Below, piece after piece: positions 1-7,741 of a stretch of 16,166 nt of DNA. This DNA is from Clostridia bacterium. GTDB lineage: Bacteria; Bacillota; Clostridia; DSM-8532. Within the stretch, counting starts at the first letter, position 1. Each line of letters opens with the position of its first letter. The notes under the pieces were generated by a model. The model was not told where the DNA came from. It worked only from the letters and a program-made list of their open reading frames with translations, and made no database searches. The stretch spans positions 1 to 16,166 of the forward strand of contig JAOABT010000406.1 of the NCBI GenBank assembly GCA_026418215.1, read 5' to 3'. The position numbers and the translations under genes were made by a program.

Positions 1-1235
1 GAGCTTCTGATAATCCTGATAACCTCATCAAGATTATCAATAGCTATCCTCAAGCCTTCCAAGATATGAGCCCTGGCTTCAGCCTTTTCTAGCTCGTAGC
101 GCGTTCTTCTGCGGATAACGTCTTCCTGGTGGCTGACGTAATACTGAATACATTCTTTTAAGTTAAGGACCTTGGGCTCAAACTTACCGTCAGGTGCTTG
201 GACAAGTGCCAGCATATTGACATTGAAGGCATCCTGAAGCTGAGTATTCATGTAGAGCTGATTCAGGATGACATTGGCGTTGGCATCACGCTTAAGTTCA
301 ATAACAATGCGCATACCCTTTCGGTCTGATTCGTCACGCAAGTCAGAAATGCCTTCTATCCTCTTATCCTTGACCAGCATAGCGATTTTTTCAACCAATC
401 TGGCCTTGTTAACCTGATAAGGAAGCTCCGTAACAATAATTCTCTGACGGTTATTGCCATAGGATTCTATTTCAGTGACAGCGCGCACAACAATTCGGCC
501 TCTGCCGGTACGATAGGCCTCGCGAATACCGCTCTTGCCTATGATGGTGCCGCCGGTCGGGAAATCGGGCGACTTGATGACTTCCATGAGTTCATCGATA
601 GAAATATTCTGATTATCGATATACTTAACAATACCATCTATGGTTTCTGTAAGGTTGTGGGGCGGGATATTGGTAGCCATACCCACGGCAATACCCGAAG
701 AGCCGTTAACCAAAAGATTGGGGAAACGGGAGGGAAGAACGACCGGTTCAATTTCATGCTCATCAAAATTAGGCTTGAAATCCACAGTGTCTTTATTGAT
801 TTCACGGAGCATTTCCATTGCGATCTTGGAAAGCCTAGATTCCGTATAACGCATAGCGGCCGGTGGGTCCCCGTCAACTGAACCGAAGTTTCCATGGCCA
901 TCTACAAGCATGTAACGCAAAGAAAAATCCTGAGCCATGCGGACTAAGCTGTCGTAAACAGCTGCATCACCGTGAGGGTGGTATTTACCGAGAACTTCAC
1001 CAACGGTTGTGGCACACTTTCGATAGGCCTTGTCGGGTGTAAAGTTCAATTGATGCATAGCATAGAGGATTCTTCTGTGAACTGGCTTAAGCCCATCCCG
1101 GACATCAGGAAGGGCGCGGTCTACGATAACGCTCATGGCGTAATCGATAAAGGATTGCTTCATTTCAGATTCGATATCAACTGGTATAATGCGATTAAGA
1201 TTAGGATTGTCTATATTACCGCCGTTTTCGGACAT
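1..1235 (-). CDS. gyrA: DNA gyrase subunit A (3' part cut by window edge)
   Basis: GyrA is the breakage-reunion subunit of gyrase (A2B2), which introduces negative supercoils using ATP hydrolysed by GyrB. I translated the minus strand from ATG 1235 and found 411 uninterrupted codons running off the left edge; full-length GyrA is usually 800-900 residues, so the tower, coiled coil and C-terminal wrapping domain are mostly or wholly outside. Visible motifs are [18 protein letters not shown] (about 40-57), the quinolone pocket [13 protein letters not shown] (83-95) and the catalytic tyrosine in AMRYTE (Tyr130). The start is supported by AAAGGAAG at 1244-1251, eight bases upstream. ParC is the alternative, but the sequence [19 protein letters not shown] reads as GyrA. 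The gene is oddly placed: it follows noc instead of gyrB. The position matching E. coli Ser83 is alanine (Ala91). Confidence 0.96.
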   Translation of the reverse strand, partial: MSENGGNIDNPNLNRIIPVDIESEMKQSFIDYAMSVIVDRALPDVRDGLKPVHRRILYAMHQLNFTPDKAYRKCATTVGEVLGKYHPHGDAAVYDSLVRMAQDFSLRYMLVDGHGNFGSVDGDPPAAMRYTESRLSKIAMEMLREINKDTVDFKPNFDEHEIEPVVLPSRFPNLLVNGSSGIAVGMATNIPPHNLTETIDGIVKYIDNQNISIDELMEVIKSPDFPTGGTIIGKSGIREAYRTGRGRIVVRAVTEIESYGNNRQRIIVTELPYQVNKARLVEKIAMLVKDKRIEGISDLRDESDRKGMRIVIELKRDANANVILNQLYMNTQLQDAFNVNMLALVQAPDGKFEPKVLNLKECIQYYVSHQEDVIRRRTRYELEKAEARAHILEGLRIAIDNLDEVIRIIRS

Positions 1236-1302
1236 TTAGGATGCTTCCTTTCGTATATCCAATCAGATAGGATTGTACCCATTTTTAAATCGTACCCCTT
1301 CT

Positions 1303-1331
1303 ATTTTAATAAAGTTTTCCCGCAATGTCCA
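1303..1331 (-). promoter_or_regulatory. gyrA promoter (sigma-A type)
   Basis: Read on the minus strand: -35 TGGACA (1331-1326), a 17-base spacer, and -10 TAAAAT (1308-1303). Both hexamers differ from consensus by a single base or so and the spacing is ideal. Transcription would begin near 1296, giving a leader of about 60 bases before the gyrA ATG. Because noc ends in a terminator just upstream, gyrA needs its own promoter. Confidence 0.7.
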
Positions 1332-1494
1332 CCTTTAAATAATTCTGCCAAAAGCGGGCATAAAGACGTATCTAGGGGATAGAGGGGAAGATGTAAATGA
1401 GATGGAAGAGGGAGCTCCCGGGACAGAGTTTGAAGTTGCGTGGTTCGGTGACTTTTGAGCGACACGTTTTTTATAGGAGTGAGCAAGGGAATTT

Positions 1495-1523
1495 ACTATA
1501 GTCCTTTAAGGAATGTTAACCAA
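1495..1523 (-). promoter_or_regulatory. Possible second, distal gyrA promoter
   Basis: On the minus strand TTGGTT (1523-1518) is followed after exactly 17 bases by TATAGT (1500-1495). It would give a transcript with a leader of about 250 bases, including the GGGAGCTCCC palindrome. It is weaker than the proximal candidate and supported by pattern only. Confidence 0.35.
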
Positions 1524-1586
1524 AAGGTAAATAGGCTATTACGTAACAGGTTTGTGAGATTTCCATCCCTTTAAAAGCCCTGAAAC

Positions 1587-1617
1587 AAAAAAAGTGCCTG
1601 CCCATTCCGGGCAGGCC
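1587..1617 (-). terminator. Intrinsic terminator of noc
   Basis: On the minus strand the 8-base-pair stem GCCTGCCC/GGGCAGGC (1616-1609 pairing with 1603-1596) closes a five-base loop and is followed, two bases later, by seven T residues (1593-1587). It lies about 40 bases past the noc stop codon and separates noc from gyrA. Confidence 0.88.
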
Positions 1618-1656
1618 AAAGATGGAGATCGCATATGTGATCCAAAAGGTCTCCTG

Positions 1657-2529
1657 TTATTGAGCCTTTTGAAGATCCTCACGTTTTGGGATTCGGACTA
1701 TGAACTCAAGATACTCGCCGCGGTCAATTTGAGCGGCTCTGGCATTTACACCTGATTTTTTCATGGTGTCGATAGCCTGACGAATAGTGTTGACAAAAAT
1801 GCGGATATCCTTAATGGATTTTGTGACTCGGCCCTTGTATTCCTCCGACTTTACGTTGCAGCAATACTTATCAAGGGCTTTCTGCACAAGCTCCTCAGTT
1901 TTTCTGACATTCAAGCCACGTTCGCAAACTCTTTGAAGAACCTTTAATTGGAGCTGCTCATCCTCAAGCTTTAAGAGTGCGCGCGCGTGCCTTTCAGTAA
2001 GGTTATTGTCTGAAAGAAGCTTTTTAACCATGGGGGAGAGTCTTAAAAGCCGAATCTTATTGGCAATGGTCGATTGGCTCTTTCCAATTTTCTGAGCCAG
2101 CTCCTCCTGTGTAAGTCCATGCTCTTTAATAAGGTTACGGTAGCCTTCAGCCTCTTCCATGTAACCTAAGTCTTCACGCTGAAGATTCTCAATCAGTGCA
2201 AGTATTGCAGAATCATCCTCACCAATATCAACAATAATGGCCGGGATTTCCTTATGCCCCGCCATGGCGGTTGCACGGAGACGTCTTTCTCCCGCAACAA
2301 GCTCATAGTGGGTATTAGAAATTTTACGCACATTAATAGGCTGTATGACGCCATACTGCTGGATGGACTGGCAAAGCTCATCGAGCGCCGATTGGTCAAA
2401 CTTTCTCCTGGGCTGATAGGGATTGGGTCTTATTAAATCAATGGGGATCATTGTTATCTTCTTGTCATCCGGTTTCTTTTCTTCATGTTTTTTATCTAAC
2501 CCGGGAAATTTGAATTTGGTTGCGATCAT
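1657..2529 (-). CDS. noc: Nucleoid occlusion protein Noc (ParB family)
   Basis: Noc is a CTP-binding DNA clamp that loads at Noc-binding sites and keeps FtsZ rings from forming over the nucleoid. The 290-residue product (B. subtilis Noc is 283) has a short N-terminal segment KFKFPGL (5-11) resembling the membrane-targeting helix of Bacillus Noc. The CTPase motifs follow: GERRLRA (80-86) and ENLQRE (114-119). The helix-turn-helix at about 139-162 reads QSTIANKIRLLRL, the Noc form and not the ParB/Spo0J form. The C-terminal region NTIRQAI...SGV...FIVRIPK also matches Noc. ATG 2529 has AAGGAAAGG upstream. It follows rsmG as in Bacillus, but no soj/spo0J pair follows; gyrA does. ParB itself is the alternative and is less likely. 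Confidence 0.92.
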   Translation of the reverse strand: MIATKFKFPGLDKKHEEKKPDDKKITMIPIDLIRPNPYQPRRKFDQSALDELCQSIQQYGVIQPINVRKISNTHYELVAGERRLRATAMAGHKEIPAIIVDIGEDDSAILALIENLQREDLGYMEEAEGYRNLIKEHGLTQEELAQKIGKSQSTIANKIRLLRLSPMVKKLLSDNNLTERHARALLKLEDEQLQLKVLQRVCERGLNVRKTEELVQKALDKYCCNVKSEEYKGRVTKSIKDIRIFVNTIRQAIDTMKKSGVNARAAQIDRGEYLEFIVRIPKREDLQKAQ

Positions 2530-2562
2530 AGTGGCACCTTTCCTTTCATCCTCTTTTGTGTA

Positions 2563-2571
2563 TTAGCACAT
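2563..2571 (-). other. Two-codon mini reading frame in the noc leader
   Basis: On the minus strand a strong ribosome binding site AAGGAG (2582-2577) sits five bases before ATG TGC TAA (2571-2563), 33 bases upstream of the noc start. The spacing is ideal, so ribosomes could initiate here and stop after Met-Cys. It may be chance; no function is known to me. Confidence 0.25.
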
Positions 2572-2643
2572 TTTAACTCCTTGGATAAAAGTATTCGCCT
2601 TTTGTTTTCATGATCCTTTTTTTTAAATCCACTATTGATCGCA

Positions 2644-2668
2644 GAAAGCCGCATAATGAGCGGCTTTC
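2644..2668 (-). repeat. Perfect inverted repeat between rsmG and noc (possible weak terminator)
   Basis: GAAAGCCGC and GCGGCTTTC form a perfect 9-base-pair stem around a seven-base loop, beginning five bases past the rsmG stop. No run of T follows on the minus strand, so it is not a standard intrinsic terminator. It may protect the rsmG mRNA 3' end, mark a processing site, or terminate partially before noc. Confidence 0.5.
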
Positions 2669-2673
2669 CAAGC

Positions 2674-3399
2674 TTAAACAATTGGTGATTTTGTCGGTTT
2701 TCCGCTTTTCCTGGGATAAGCTGGTGGTGTGTGTCGACATTTTCTTACGACGATAACAAATCTTTCATTATCACTGAAAGGAAGTTTAAAGGCCTTGACC
2801 TCCTGGATTTCCCCGCCTAAAACCTCAAGAGCCTTTTGTGATTCTTTAAGCTCTTCTTTTGCATCGGGTCCCTTCATAGCAATGAAAAGACCACCCGTTT
2901 TGACGAAGGGGAGACAGTATTCCAAAAGCACGGGCAGGCCTGCTACAGCTCGTGCCACAGCGATATCGAAGCTCTCGCGATACTTTTTATCTGCACCGAA
3001 ATCCTCTGCTCTTCCATGAACGGCCGAAATATTAGAAAGACCTAGGGTTTGGCAGACTTCATTTAAAAATTTGACCCGCTTATCAAGGGAATCAAGAAGG
3101 GTGACCTTCAGGTTTTCCCCGGCAATTCTTAAAGGAATCCCAGGAAAGCCAGCACCGGTTCCAACATCGATGATTGTCTTGGTACCCTGAGGCATAAGAG
3201 GGAAGATAGAAAGAGAGTCCAGAAAATGCTTGATGGTTATACCTTCCTCATCGGTAATGGCTGTGAGATTAATTTTCTCATTCCATTCCACGAGAAGCCG
3301 CGCATAGGCTAAAAACCTATCCATTTTAACGTTATCCACTGATATGCCAAAGCCCTCGGCACCCTGCCTCAAAAGATCCTGATATTTTTTACTTAACAT
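2674..3399 (-). CDS. rsmG: 16S rRNA (guanine-N7)-methyltransferase RsmG
   Basis: RsmG (formerly GidB) uses S-adenosylmethionine to methylate N7 of the 16S rRNA guanine equivalent to E. coli G527; loss gives low-level streptomycin resistance in several bacteria. The product is 241 residues (B. subtilis 239). Visible motifs are NLTAITD (44-50), KHFLDS (57-62), the SAM-binding loop DVGTGAGFPGIPL (78-90), the second strand LLDSLDKR, and the basic tail TPPAYPRKSGKPTKSPI. I chose ATG 3399 because GGAG lies five bases upstream; the longer frame from TTG 3414 would place that ribosome binding site inside the gene. It sits between mnmG and noc as in Bacillus, but 288 bases of non-coding DNA separate it from mnmG. 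Confidence 0.95.
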   Translation of the reverse strand: MLSKKYQDLLRQGAEGFGISVDNVKMDRFLAYARLLVEWNEKINLTAITDEEGITIKHFLDSLSIFPLMPQGTKTIIDVGTGAGFPGIPLRIAGENLKVTLLDSLDKRVKFLNEVCQTLGLSNISAVHGRAEDFGADKKYRESFDIAVARAVAGLPVLLEYCLPFVKTGGLFIAMKGPDAKEELKESQKALEVLGGEIQEVKAFKLPFSDNERFVIVVRKCRHTPPAYPRKSGKPTKSPIV

Positions 3400-3687
3400 A
3401 GCTTCTCCAATCAAACTTATGTCTTTAATAGATTATTAAGATGACGTCAACTCGTACTTTTTAGATGTCTAGTTAGTGAAGATTCTCTATATAACGATAA
3501 ATATTACTAAAAAATAACACTATGCGTTTAGAACTATCATGATATATCTTGATTTTACTATTTTGATTTAGTTTCCATTATATTGACGGTAACATAAAGG
3601 AAATTAGATAACTGTATTGGGTCGCTACGGTTAAACAATGTCGGTTATAACTAAACCCTTTAACTGTTTTCCTCCATATGGCATTGC
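3400..3687. other. AT-rich non-coding gap between mnmG and rsmG
   Basis: This 288-base gap interrupts a pair that is usually nearly contiguous. I see no reading frame, tRNA or riboswitch that I recognise. It contains a promoter candidate for rsmG at 3422-3450, the short palindromes TATCATGATA (near 3537-3547) and GTTATAAC (near 3644-3651), and no clear terminator after mnmG. The base composition looks more AT-rich than either flanking gene. Confidence 0.5.
3422..3450 (-). promoter_or_regulatory. Possible rsmG(-noc) promoter
   Basis: On the minus strand TTGACG (3450-3445) is followed after 17 bases by TAAAGA (3427-3422). Initiation near 3415 would leave a leader of roughly 15 bases carrying the GGAG ribosome binding site. 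The -35 is strong and the -10 is mediocre. Confidence 0.45.
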
Positions 3688-5565
3688 TTAATCCCTTTTT
3701 TTAATCGCTTCTAAGTAGACTAAAAGCACCGAAATATCCGAGGGCGAAACGCCCGATATGCGTGAGGCTTGTCCCAAGGACTGAGGCTTCTGAGCATTGA
3801 GCTTTTGTCTGGCCTCAAGACACAACCCTGAGATTTGGGAATAGTCTATATCCTGGGGCAGCCTGCGCTCTTCCATCCGCTTGAACTGCTGGATTTGCTG
3901 CATCTGCCGTTCAAGATAGCCCTCATATTTGATGGTAATGACAACCTGCTCAACGACTTCGCGGGAAAGATCGGCTGCTTTACCTACCAGGCGCAAGAAA
4001 TCATATTCTATCTCCGGTCTTCTTAAGAGATCATAAAGCTTGATCCCTGAAACAAGCCTGGCACTCTGATGCTCTTCGAGTAGCGCATTTACCTCGGCAT
4101 TTGGAGCCAAGGTCGTCTCTTTTAGCCGCTTAAGCTCTGCTTCGACCTGCGCCTGTTTTGTTAGAAACCTTTCATAGCGCTCATCGGAAACAAGACCTAC
4201 TTTACGGCCTAAAGGTGTTAGGCGGACATCGGCATTATCCTGCCTCAGCCATAGGCGATATTCGGCTCGGGAGGTCATCATACGGTAGGGCTCGTGCGTT
4301 CCCTTCGTAACAAGATCGTCAATCAAAACCCCGATGTAGCCCTCCGATCGGTCTAATACAAGGGGCTCCCTGTTTTTAAGCTTCATGGCCGCGTTGATGC
4401 CTGCGATTAACCCTTGAGCGGCAGCTTCTTCGTAGCCTGAGCTTCCGTTGATCTGGCCGCCTGAGAATAACCCGTCAATTTCTTTAAACTCTAACGAGAG
4501 CTTCAGCTGAGTCGGATTGATACAATCATATTCAATGGCATAGGCCGGCCTCATAATGGAGGCATTCTCGAGGCCCGGCAGGGAGCGAATCATCATCACC
4601 TGTACATCCTCGGGCATACTCGAGGACATGCCCTGAAGATACATTTCCTGTGTGTTGAGACCCATGGGCTCAACAAAAATCTGATGGCTTTCCTTATCTG
4701 AAAATCGGACTATTTTATCTTCAATTGAAGGGCAATAGCGGGGCCCGACACCCTTGATATCACCGCTGTACAACGGCGAGCGATGGAGGTTTTCCTTAAT
4801 GATTTGGTGTGTCTTTTCGCTTGTGTGGGTCAAGTAGCATGAGGTCTGTTTCTTCTCAATTTCTCCCGTCATAAAGGAGAAGGGCGTAATAACCTCATCA
4901 CCGGGCTGCTCTTCGAGTTTTGTGAAATCTACGCTTCGTCGGTTGATTCTGGCCGGGGTTCCCGTTTTAAAACGCATGAGCTCAATGCCTAGCGCTTTTA
5001 AGCTGTCTGACAGCCGATTTGCAGGGAACAACCCATCTGGGCCGCCATTAAAGCTGGTTTTTCCAATAATGATTCGTCCCTTTAAGTAGGTTCCTGTGGT
5101 AAGCACGACAGCCTTGCAGAGATAAACAGTATCTGTATGAACCCTTATACCTTTGACCTTTTTATCCTCGCAGAGAATCTCCACCACTTCGGCCTGCTTG
5201 ATATCAAGATTCTCCTGATTTTCGAGCACCCATTTCATATGCATATGGTAAGCCTTGCGGTCAATTTGAGCACGCAAGGAATAAACAGCGGGACCCTTGG
5301 CGCGATTGAGAATCTTGGACTGAATGAAGGTTTCATCAGCTGAAATCCCCATTTGACCGCCAAGCGCATCCACTTCACGGACAAGCTGGCCTTTCGCCGT
5401 ACCGCCGATATTGGGGTTGCATGGCATATTGGCGATGCTGTCCAAGTTCAGGCTGAAAACTGCGGTTTTAAGCCCTAGCCTTGCGGCCGCCAATGCCGCC
5501 TCACAGCCTGCATGTCCTGCTCCTACCACAATAATATCGTATTCCCCACCTATAAATTCATCCAT
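3688..5565 (-). CDS. mnmG: tRNA uridine-5-carboxymethylaminomethyl modification enzyme MnmG
   Basis: MnmG (GidA) is the FAD-dependent partner of MnmE; together they add a (carboxymethyl)aminomethyl group to C5 of wobble U34 in certain tRNAs. With ATG 5565 the protein has 625 residues (B. subtilis 628, E. coli 629). The Rossmann motif GAGHAGCEA is at 15-23, the conserved cysteines are Cys49 (MPCNPNIGG) and Cys278 (RYCPSIED), followed by [26 protein letters not shown] and [20 protein letters not shown]. The frame is open upstream into mnmE (to 5673), but homologues start a few residues before the Y-D-I-I-V strand. ATG 5583 (six residues longer, four bases past the mnmE stop) is an alternative; neither start has a strong ribosome binding site. 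It is probably translationally coupled to mnmE. Confidence 0.96.
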   Translation of the reverse strand: MDEFIGGEYDIIVVGAGHAGCEAALAAARLGLKTAVFSLNLDSIANMPCNPNIGGTAKGQLVREVDALGGQMGISADETFIQSKILNRAKGPAVYSLRAQIDRKAYHMHMKWVLENQENLDIKQAEVVEILCEDKKVKGIRVHTDTVYLCKAVVLTTGTYLKGRIIIGKTSFNGGPDGLFPANRLSDSLKALGIELMRFKTGTPARINRRSVDFTKLEEQPGDEVITPFSFMTGEIEKKQTSCYLTHTSEKTHQIIKENLHRSPLYSGDIKGVGPRYCPSIEDKIVRFSDKESHQIFVEPMGLNTQEMYLQGMSSSMPEDVQVMMIRSLPGLENASIMRPAYAIEYDCINPTQLKLSLEFKEIDGLFSGGQINGSSGYEEAAAQGLIAGINAAMKLKNREPLVLDRSEGYIGVLIDDLVTKGTHEPYRMMTSRAEYRLWLRQDNADVRLTPLGRKVGLVSDERYERFLTKQAQVEAELKRLKETTLAPNAEVNALLEEHQSARLVSGIKLYDLLRRPEIEYDFLRLVGKAADLSREVVEQVVITIKYEGYLERQMQQIQQFKRMEERRLPQDIDYSQISGLCLEARQKLNAQKPQSLGQASRISGVSPSDISVLLVYLEAIKKRD

Positions 5566-5587
5566 TTTGTTTCTTTCACCCATTCTG

Positions 5588-6970
5588 TTATTTTCCGAGG
5601 CAAAACCTTGCGAAAATCGCATTGATGACGTCTTCGTCGGCATGGTGTCCTGTAATTCTGCCAAGCTCCTCAAGGGCGGCTTTAAGATCCATAGACACCA
5701 TGTCCAATGTTAAACCCGATTCTATTGCTGTTTTGGCCGACTGTAAATACTCTTTTGCCTTTATAAGCTGAAGCTCATGCCTGGCATTTGTTATTAAGAC
5801 CTGGTTATCCATGTCCTGTCTGTTTTCCGTGGCAAACTTGAGTATGCTTTCTTCAACCTTTTCAATGCCTTTATCAGAAACTGCGGAGATGAGTAAAGCA
5901 TCAGGATAATCAGATTTTAGCTTCATGAGCCGACCGTCGTCTGTTATCAGATCAACCTTGTTTAATAGTAGAAGATAAGGGTGTTTTTCTGTCCTAATAC
6001 GTTGAATAATATCCGTATCCTCGTGGTTTAAACCCTCGCAGGCATCTGCCAGCACCAGAACCAAATCAGCTGTTTTCAATGCTTTAATACTTCGTGAAAC
6101 ACCAAGCTTCTCGACTTCGTCAAAAGTTTCTCTCACACCAGCCGTGTCTATCATTTTAACTGGAATGCCTTTAATATTCACATATTCTTCAATAATATCG
6201 CGTGTTGTACCGGGAATATCCGTTACAATGGATCTGTCCTTACGCGTAAGCCTGTTCATTAAAGAAGATTTTCCCACATTAGGCCTTCCGGCAATCACAA
6301 CCTCCATGCCTTCCCGAAGGATTTTTCCGTAGTGGAAGCTTGATATGAGGCTGTCGATTTCCATAAGGACAGGGCTTACGGCATCACGAGCCGCCTTCAG
6401 CGTCACTTCCTCGGCATCATATTCCGGATAATCCAGATTTACTTCTATACTGGAAAGCAGTGTGATGAGGCTTTCCCGAAGATCATTGATTTTATGGGAT
6501 AGTGTTCCTTCCAGCTGCTTTAAGGCCACCTTGGAAACCCTGTCGGTTCTGGCTTGTATGACATCCATCACAGCTTCAGCCTGGGATAAATCTATTCTTC
6601 CATTTAAAAAGGCACGTTTTGTAAACTCACCTGGTTCTGCCGGTCGTGCACCATATTGATATAGAAGGTTAAGGATGTTGCGTGCAATAGTGTATCCGCC
6701 GTGGGAGCTGATCTCGATGACATCCTCCCGCGTATAGGTTCTCGGTGCTGCCATTTTTGTCAGGAGCACCTCATCAACAACCTCGTTGCTTTTGGGGTCG
6801 ATGAGCTTACCATATTGAAGGGTATGGGTATCCTGGTCAATGACCTCTTTCTTTCCCTTAAATATTTTGTTAGCTATAGAAAAAGAATTTGGCCCGCTCA
6901 TACGGATAACCGAAATACCTGAATTTCCTACAGCCGTTGAAACTCCTGCTATGGTCTCACTGACAAACAT
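5588..6970 (-). CDS. mnmE: tRNA modification GTPase MnmE
   Basis: MnmE (TrmE) is a G protein activated by dimerisation; with MnmG it modifies wobble U34 of tRNAs using a folate-bound one-carbon unit. The product is 460 residues (B. subtilis 459). The order is an N-terminal folate-binding domain (about 1-118), a helical domain, and an inserted G domain with P-loop GRPNVGKSS (228-236), PGTTRD, DTAGVRE and NKVD. The C-terminal CLGK holds the catalytic Cys457. ATG 6970 has AGAGGT seven bases upstream; the frame stays open to 7033, but those extra residues are not family-like. The terminator after khpB implies a separate promoter for mnmE in 6971-7045, though I could not find a convincing one. mnmG begins 22 bases past the stop. 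Confidence 0.96.
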   Translation of the reverse strand: MFVSETIAGVSTAVGNSGISVIRMSGPNSFSIANKIFKGKKEVIDQDTHTLQYGKLIDPKSNEVVDEVLLTKMAAPRTYTREDVIEISSHGGYTIARNILNLLYQYGARPAEPGEFTKRAFLNGRIDLSQAEAVMDVIQARTDRVSKVALKQLEGTLSHKINDLRESLITLLSSIEVNLDYPEYDAEEVTLKAARDAVSPVLMEIDSLISSFHYGKILREGMEVVIAGRPNVGKSSLMNRLTRKDRSIVTDIPGTTRDIIEEYVNIKGIPVKMIDTAGVRETFDEVEKLGVSRSIKALKTADLVLVLADACEGLNHEDTDIIQRIRTEKHPYLLLLNKVDLITDDGRLMKLKSDYPDALLISAVSDKGIEKVEESILKFATENRQDMDNQVLITNARHELQLIKAKEYLQSAKTAIESGLTLDMVSMDLKAALEELGRITGHHADEDVINAIFARFCLGK

Positions 6971-7044
6971 GTCGTTACCTCTTTGTAAGCTATTTGTGTT
7001 GTTATGCAGTACTAGCATTGACATCATATACAATCATTAGGTCT

Positions 7045-7081
7045 TAATATAATAAAAGGACAACGGGTGAATCCGTTGTCC
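7045..7081 (-). terminator. Intrinsic terminator after khpB
   Basis: On the minus strand the perfect 9-base-pair stem GGACAACGG/CCGTTGTCC (7081-7073 with 7066-7058) closes a six-base loop and is followed by TTTTATTATATT. It lies 15 bases past the khpB stop and marks the end of the rpmH-rnpA-yidD-yidC-khpB operon. Confidence 0.88.
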
Positions 7082-7096
7082 GCTTTAGGTTTTAAC

Positions 7097-7741
7097 TTAT
7101 TGGGGCTTGTAGTTACCCTGCTTATAACGAATAACCACCTTACGGTTGGGTTCTTCTCCAATACTCTGCGTATCCACATATTTATGATTTTGCAGAGTAG
7201 AGTGAATTATTCTTCTCTCGTAAGGGTTCATGGGCTCGAGCGTAATATTCTTTCTTGAGCGGATAACCTTGTCGGCTACACGCTTAGCAAGCATCTTCAA
7301 GGTTTCTTCTCTCTTTTGCCTGTAATCTGCAACATCGAGGATGACTCTTGTATACCCTTCGAGATTCTTATTCACGATGAGACTTAACAGATATTGAAGG
7401 GCATCGAGGGTTTCGCCCCTTCTGCCAATTATGATGCCGATATTATCTCCGTTCAATCGGATGGTCATCTGACCTTCCTCCTGCTGGATGTCGACATCGG
7501 CGGAGATTTCCATCTTCTCAAAAATAGGATTCAGGAAGTTTATGATGATATCTTCAATGCTTGTCTTTTTGGTTACCTTAACGACAGCATTTTTATTCCC
7601 GATGAATCCCAGAATTCCTTTATTACCCTCATTGATGATCTCAATCTCTGCCTCATCGCGCTTGATGCCAAGCTCTTCAAGGGCTAAGCGAACGGCTTCG
7701 TCAACAGTTTTAGCTTCTCTTGTTATTGACTTTTGCAACAC
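7097..7741 (-). CDS. khpB: RNA-binding protein KhpB/Jag
   Basis: KhpB (Jag, EloR, SpoIIIJ-associated protein) is a KH/R3H RNA-binding protein of Gram-positive bacteria, linked to cell elongation and sporulation and encoded beside the YidC insertase. The 214-residue product shows a Jag_N domain (about 4-55, with NEGNKGILGFIG), a KH domain with the GxxG-type loop IGRRGE (105-110), and an R3H domain with NPYERRIIH (Arg176...His180). The start is GTG 7741, with GGAGG six bases upstream; TTG 7738 is the only close alternative. Its 5' end overlaps the 3' end of yidC by 32 bases in another frame, suggesting coupled translation. No glycine-rich or membrane linker is seen. Confidence 0.94.
   Translation of the reverse strand: MLQKSITREAKTVDEAVRLALEELGIKRDEAEIEIINEGNKGILGFIGNKNAVVKVTKKTSIEDIIINFLNPIFEKMEISADVDIQQEEGQMTIRLNGDNIGIIIGRRGETLDALQYLLSLIVNKNLEGYTRVILDVADYRQKREETLKMLAKRVADKVIRSRKNITLEPMNPYERRIIHSTLQNHKYVDTQSIGEEPNRKVVIRYKQGNYKPQ

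Larger units (their letters stand above)
1236..1586 (-). other. Long untranslated region upstream of gyrA
   Basis: This 351-base stretch between the noc terminator and the gyrA start holds no convincing gene. On the minus strand it contains two sigma-A-type promoter candidates (1303-1331 and 1495-1523). It also contains a perfect 10-base palindrome GGGAGCTCCC at 1410-1419 that runs directly into CCCGGG (1417-1422). A 61-codon reading frame at 1301-1486 has only a TTG start and no ribosome binding site, so I do not call it. Confidence 0.6.

Noticed and set aside
972..1382. 136-codon plus-strand reading frame antisense to gyrA
   Set aside because: It overlaps the conserved gyrA coding region and its promoter, has no recognisable family features, and no ribosome binding site was seen.
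1301..1486. 61-codon minus-strand frame in the gyrA leader
   Set aside because: TTG start without a ribosome binding site, unremarkable composition, and overlap with the proximal gyrA promoter.
5566..5673. N-terminal extension of MnmG into mnmE
   Set aside because: It is only the open frame overlapping the mnmE 3' end. MnmG homologues begin a few residues before the FAD-binding strand.
6971..7033. N-terminal extension of MnmE to ATG 7033
   Set aside because: ATG 6970 has a strong ribosome binding site and gives the family length of about 460 residues; the extension is not family-like.
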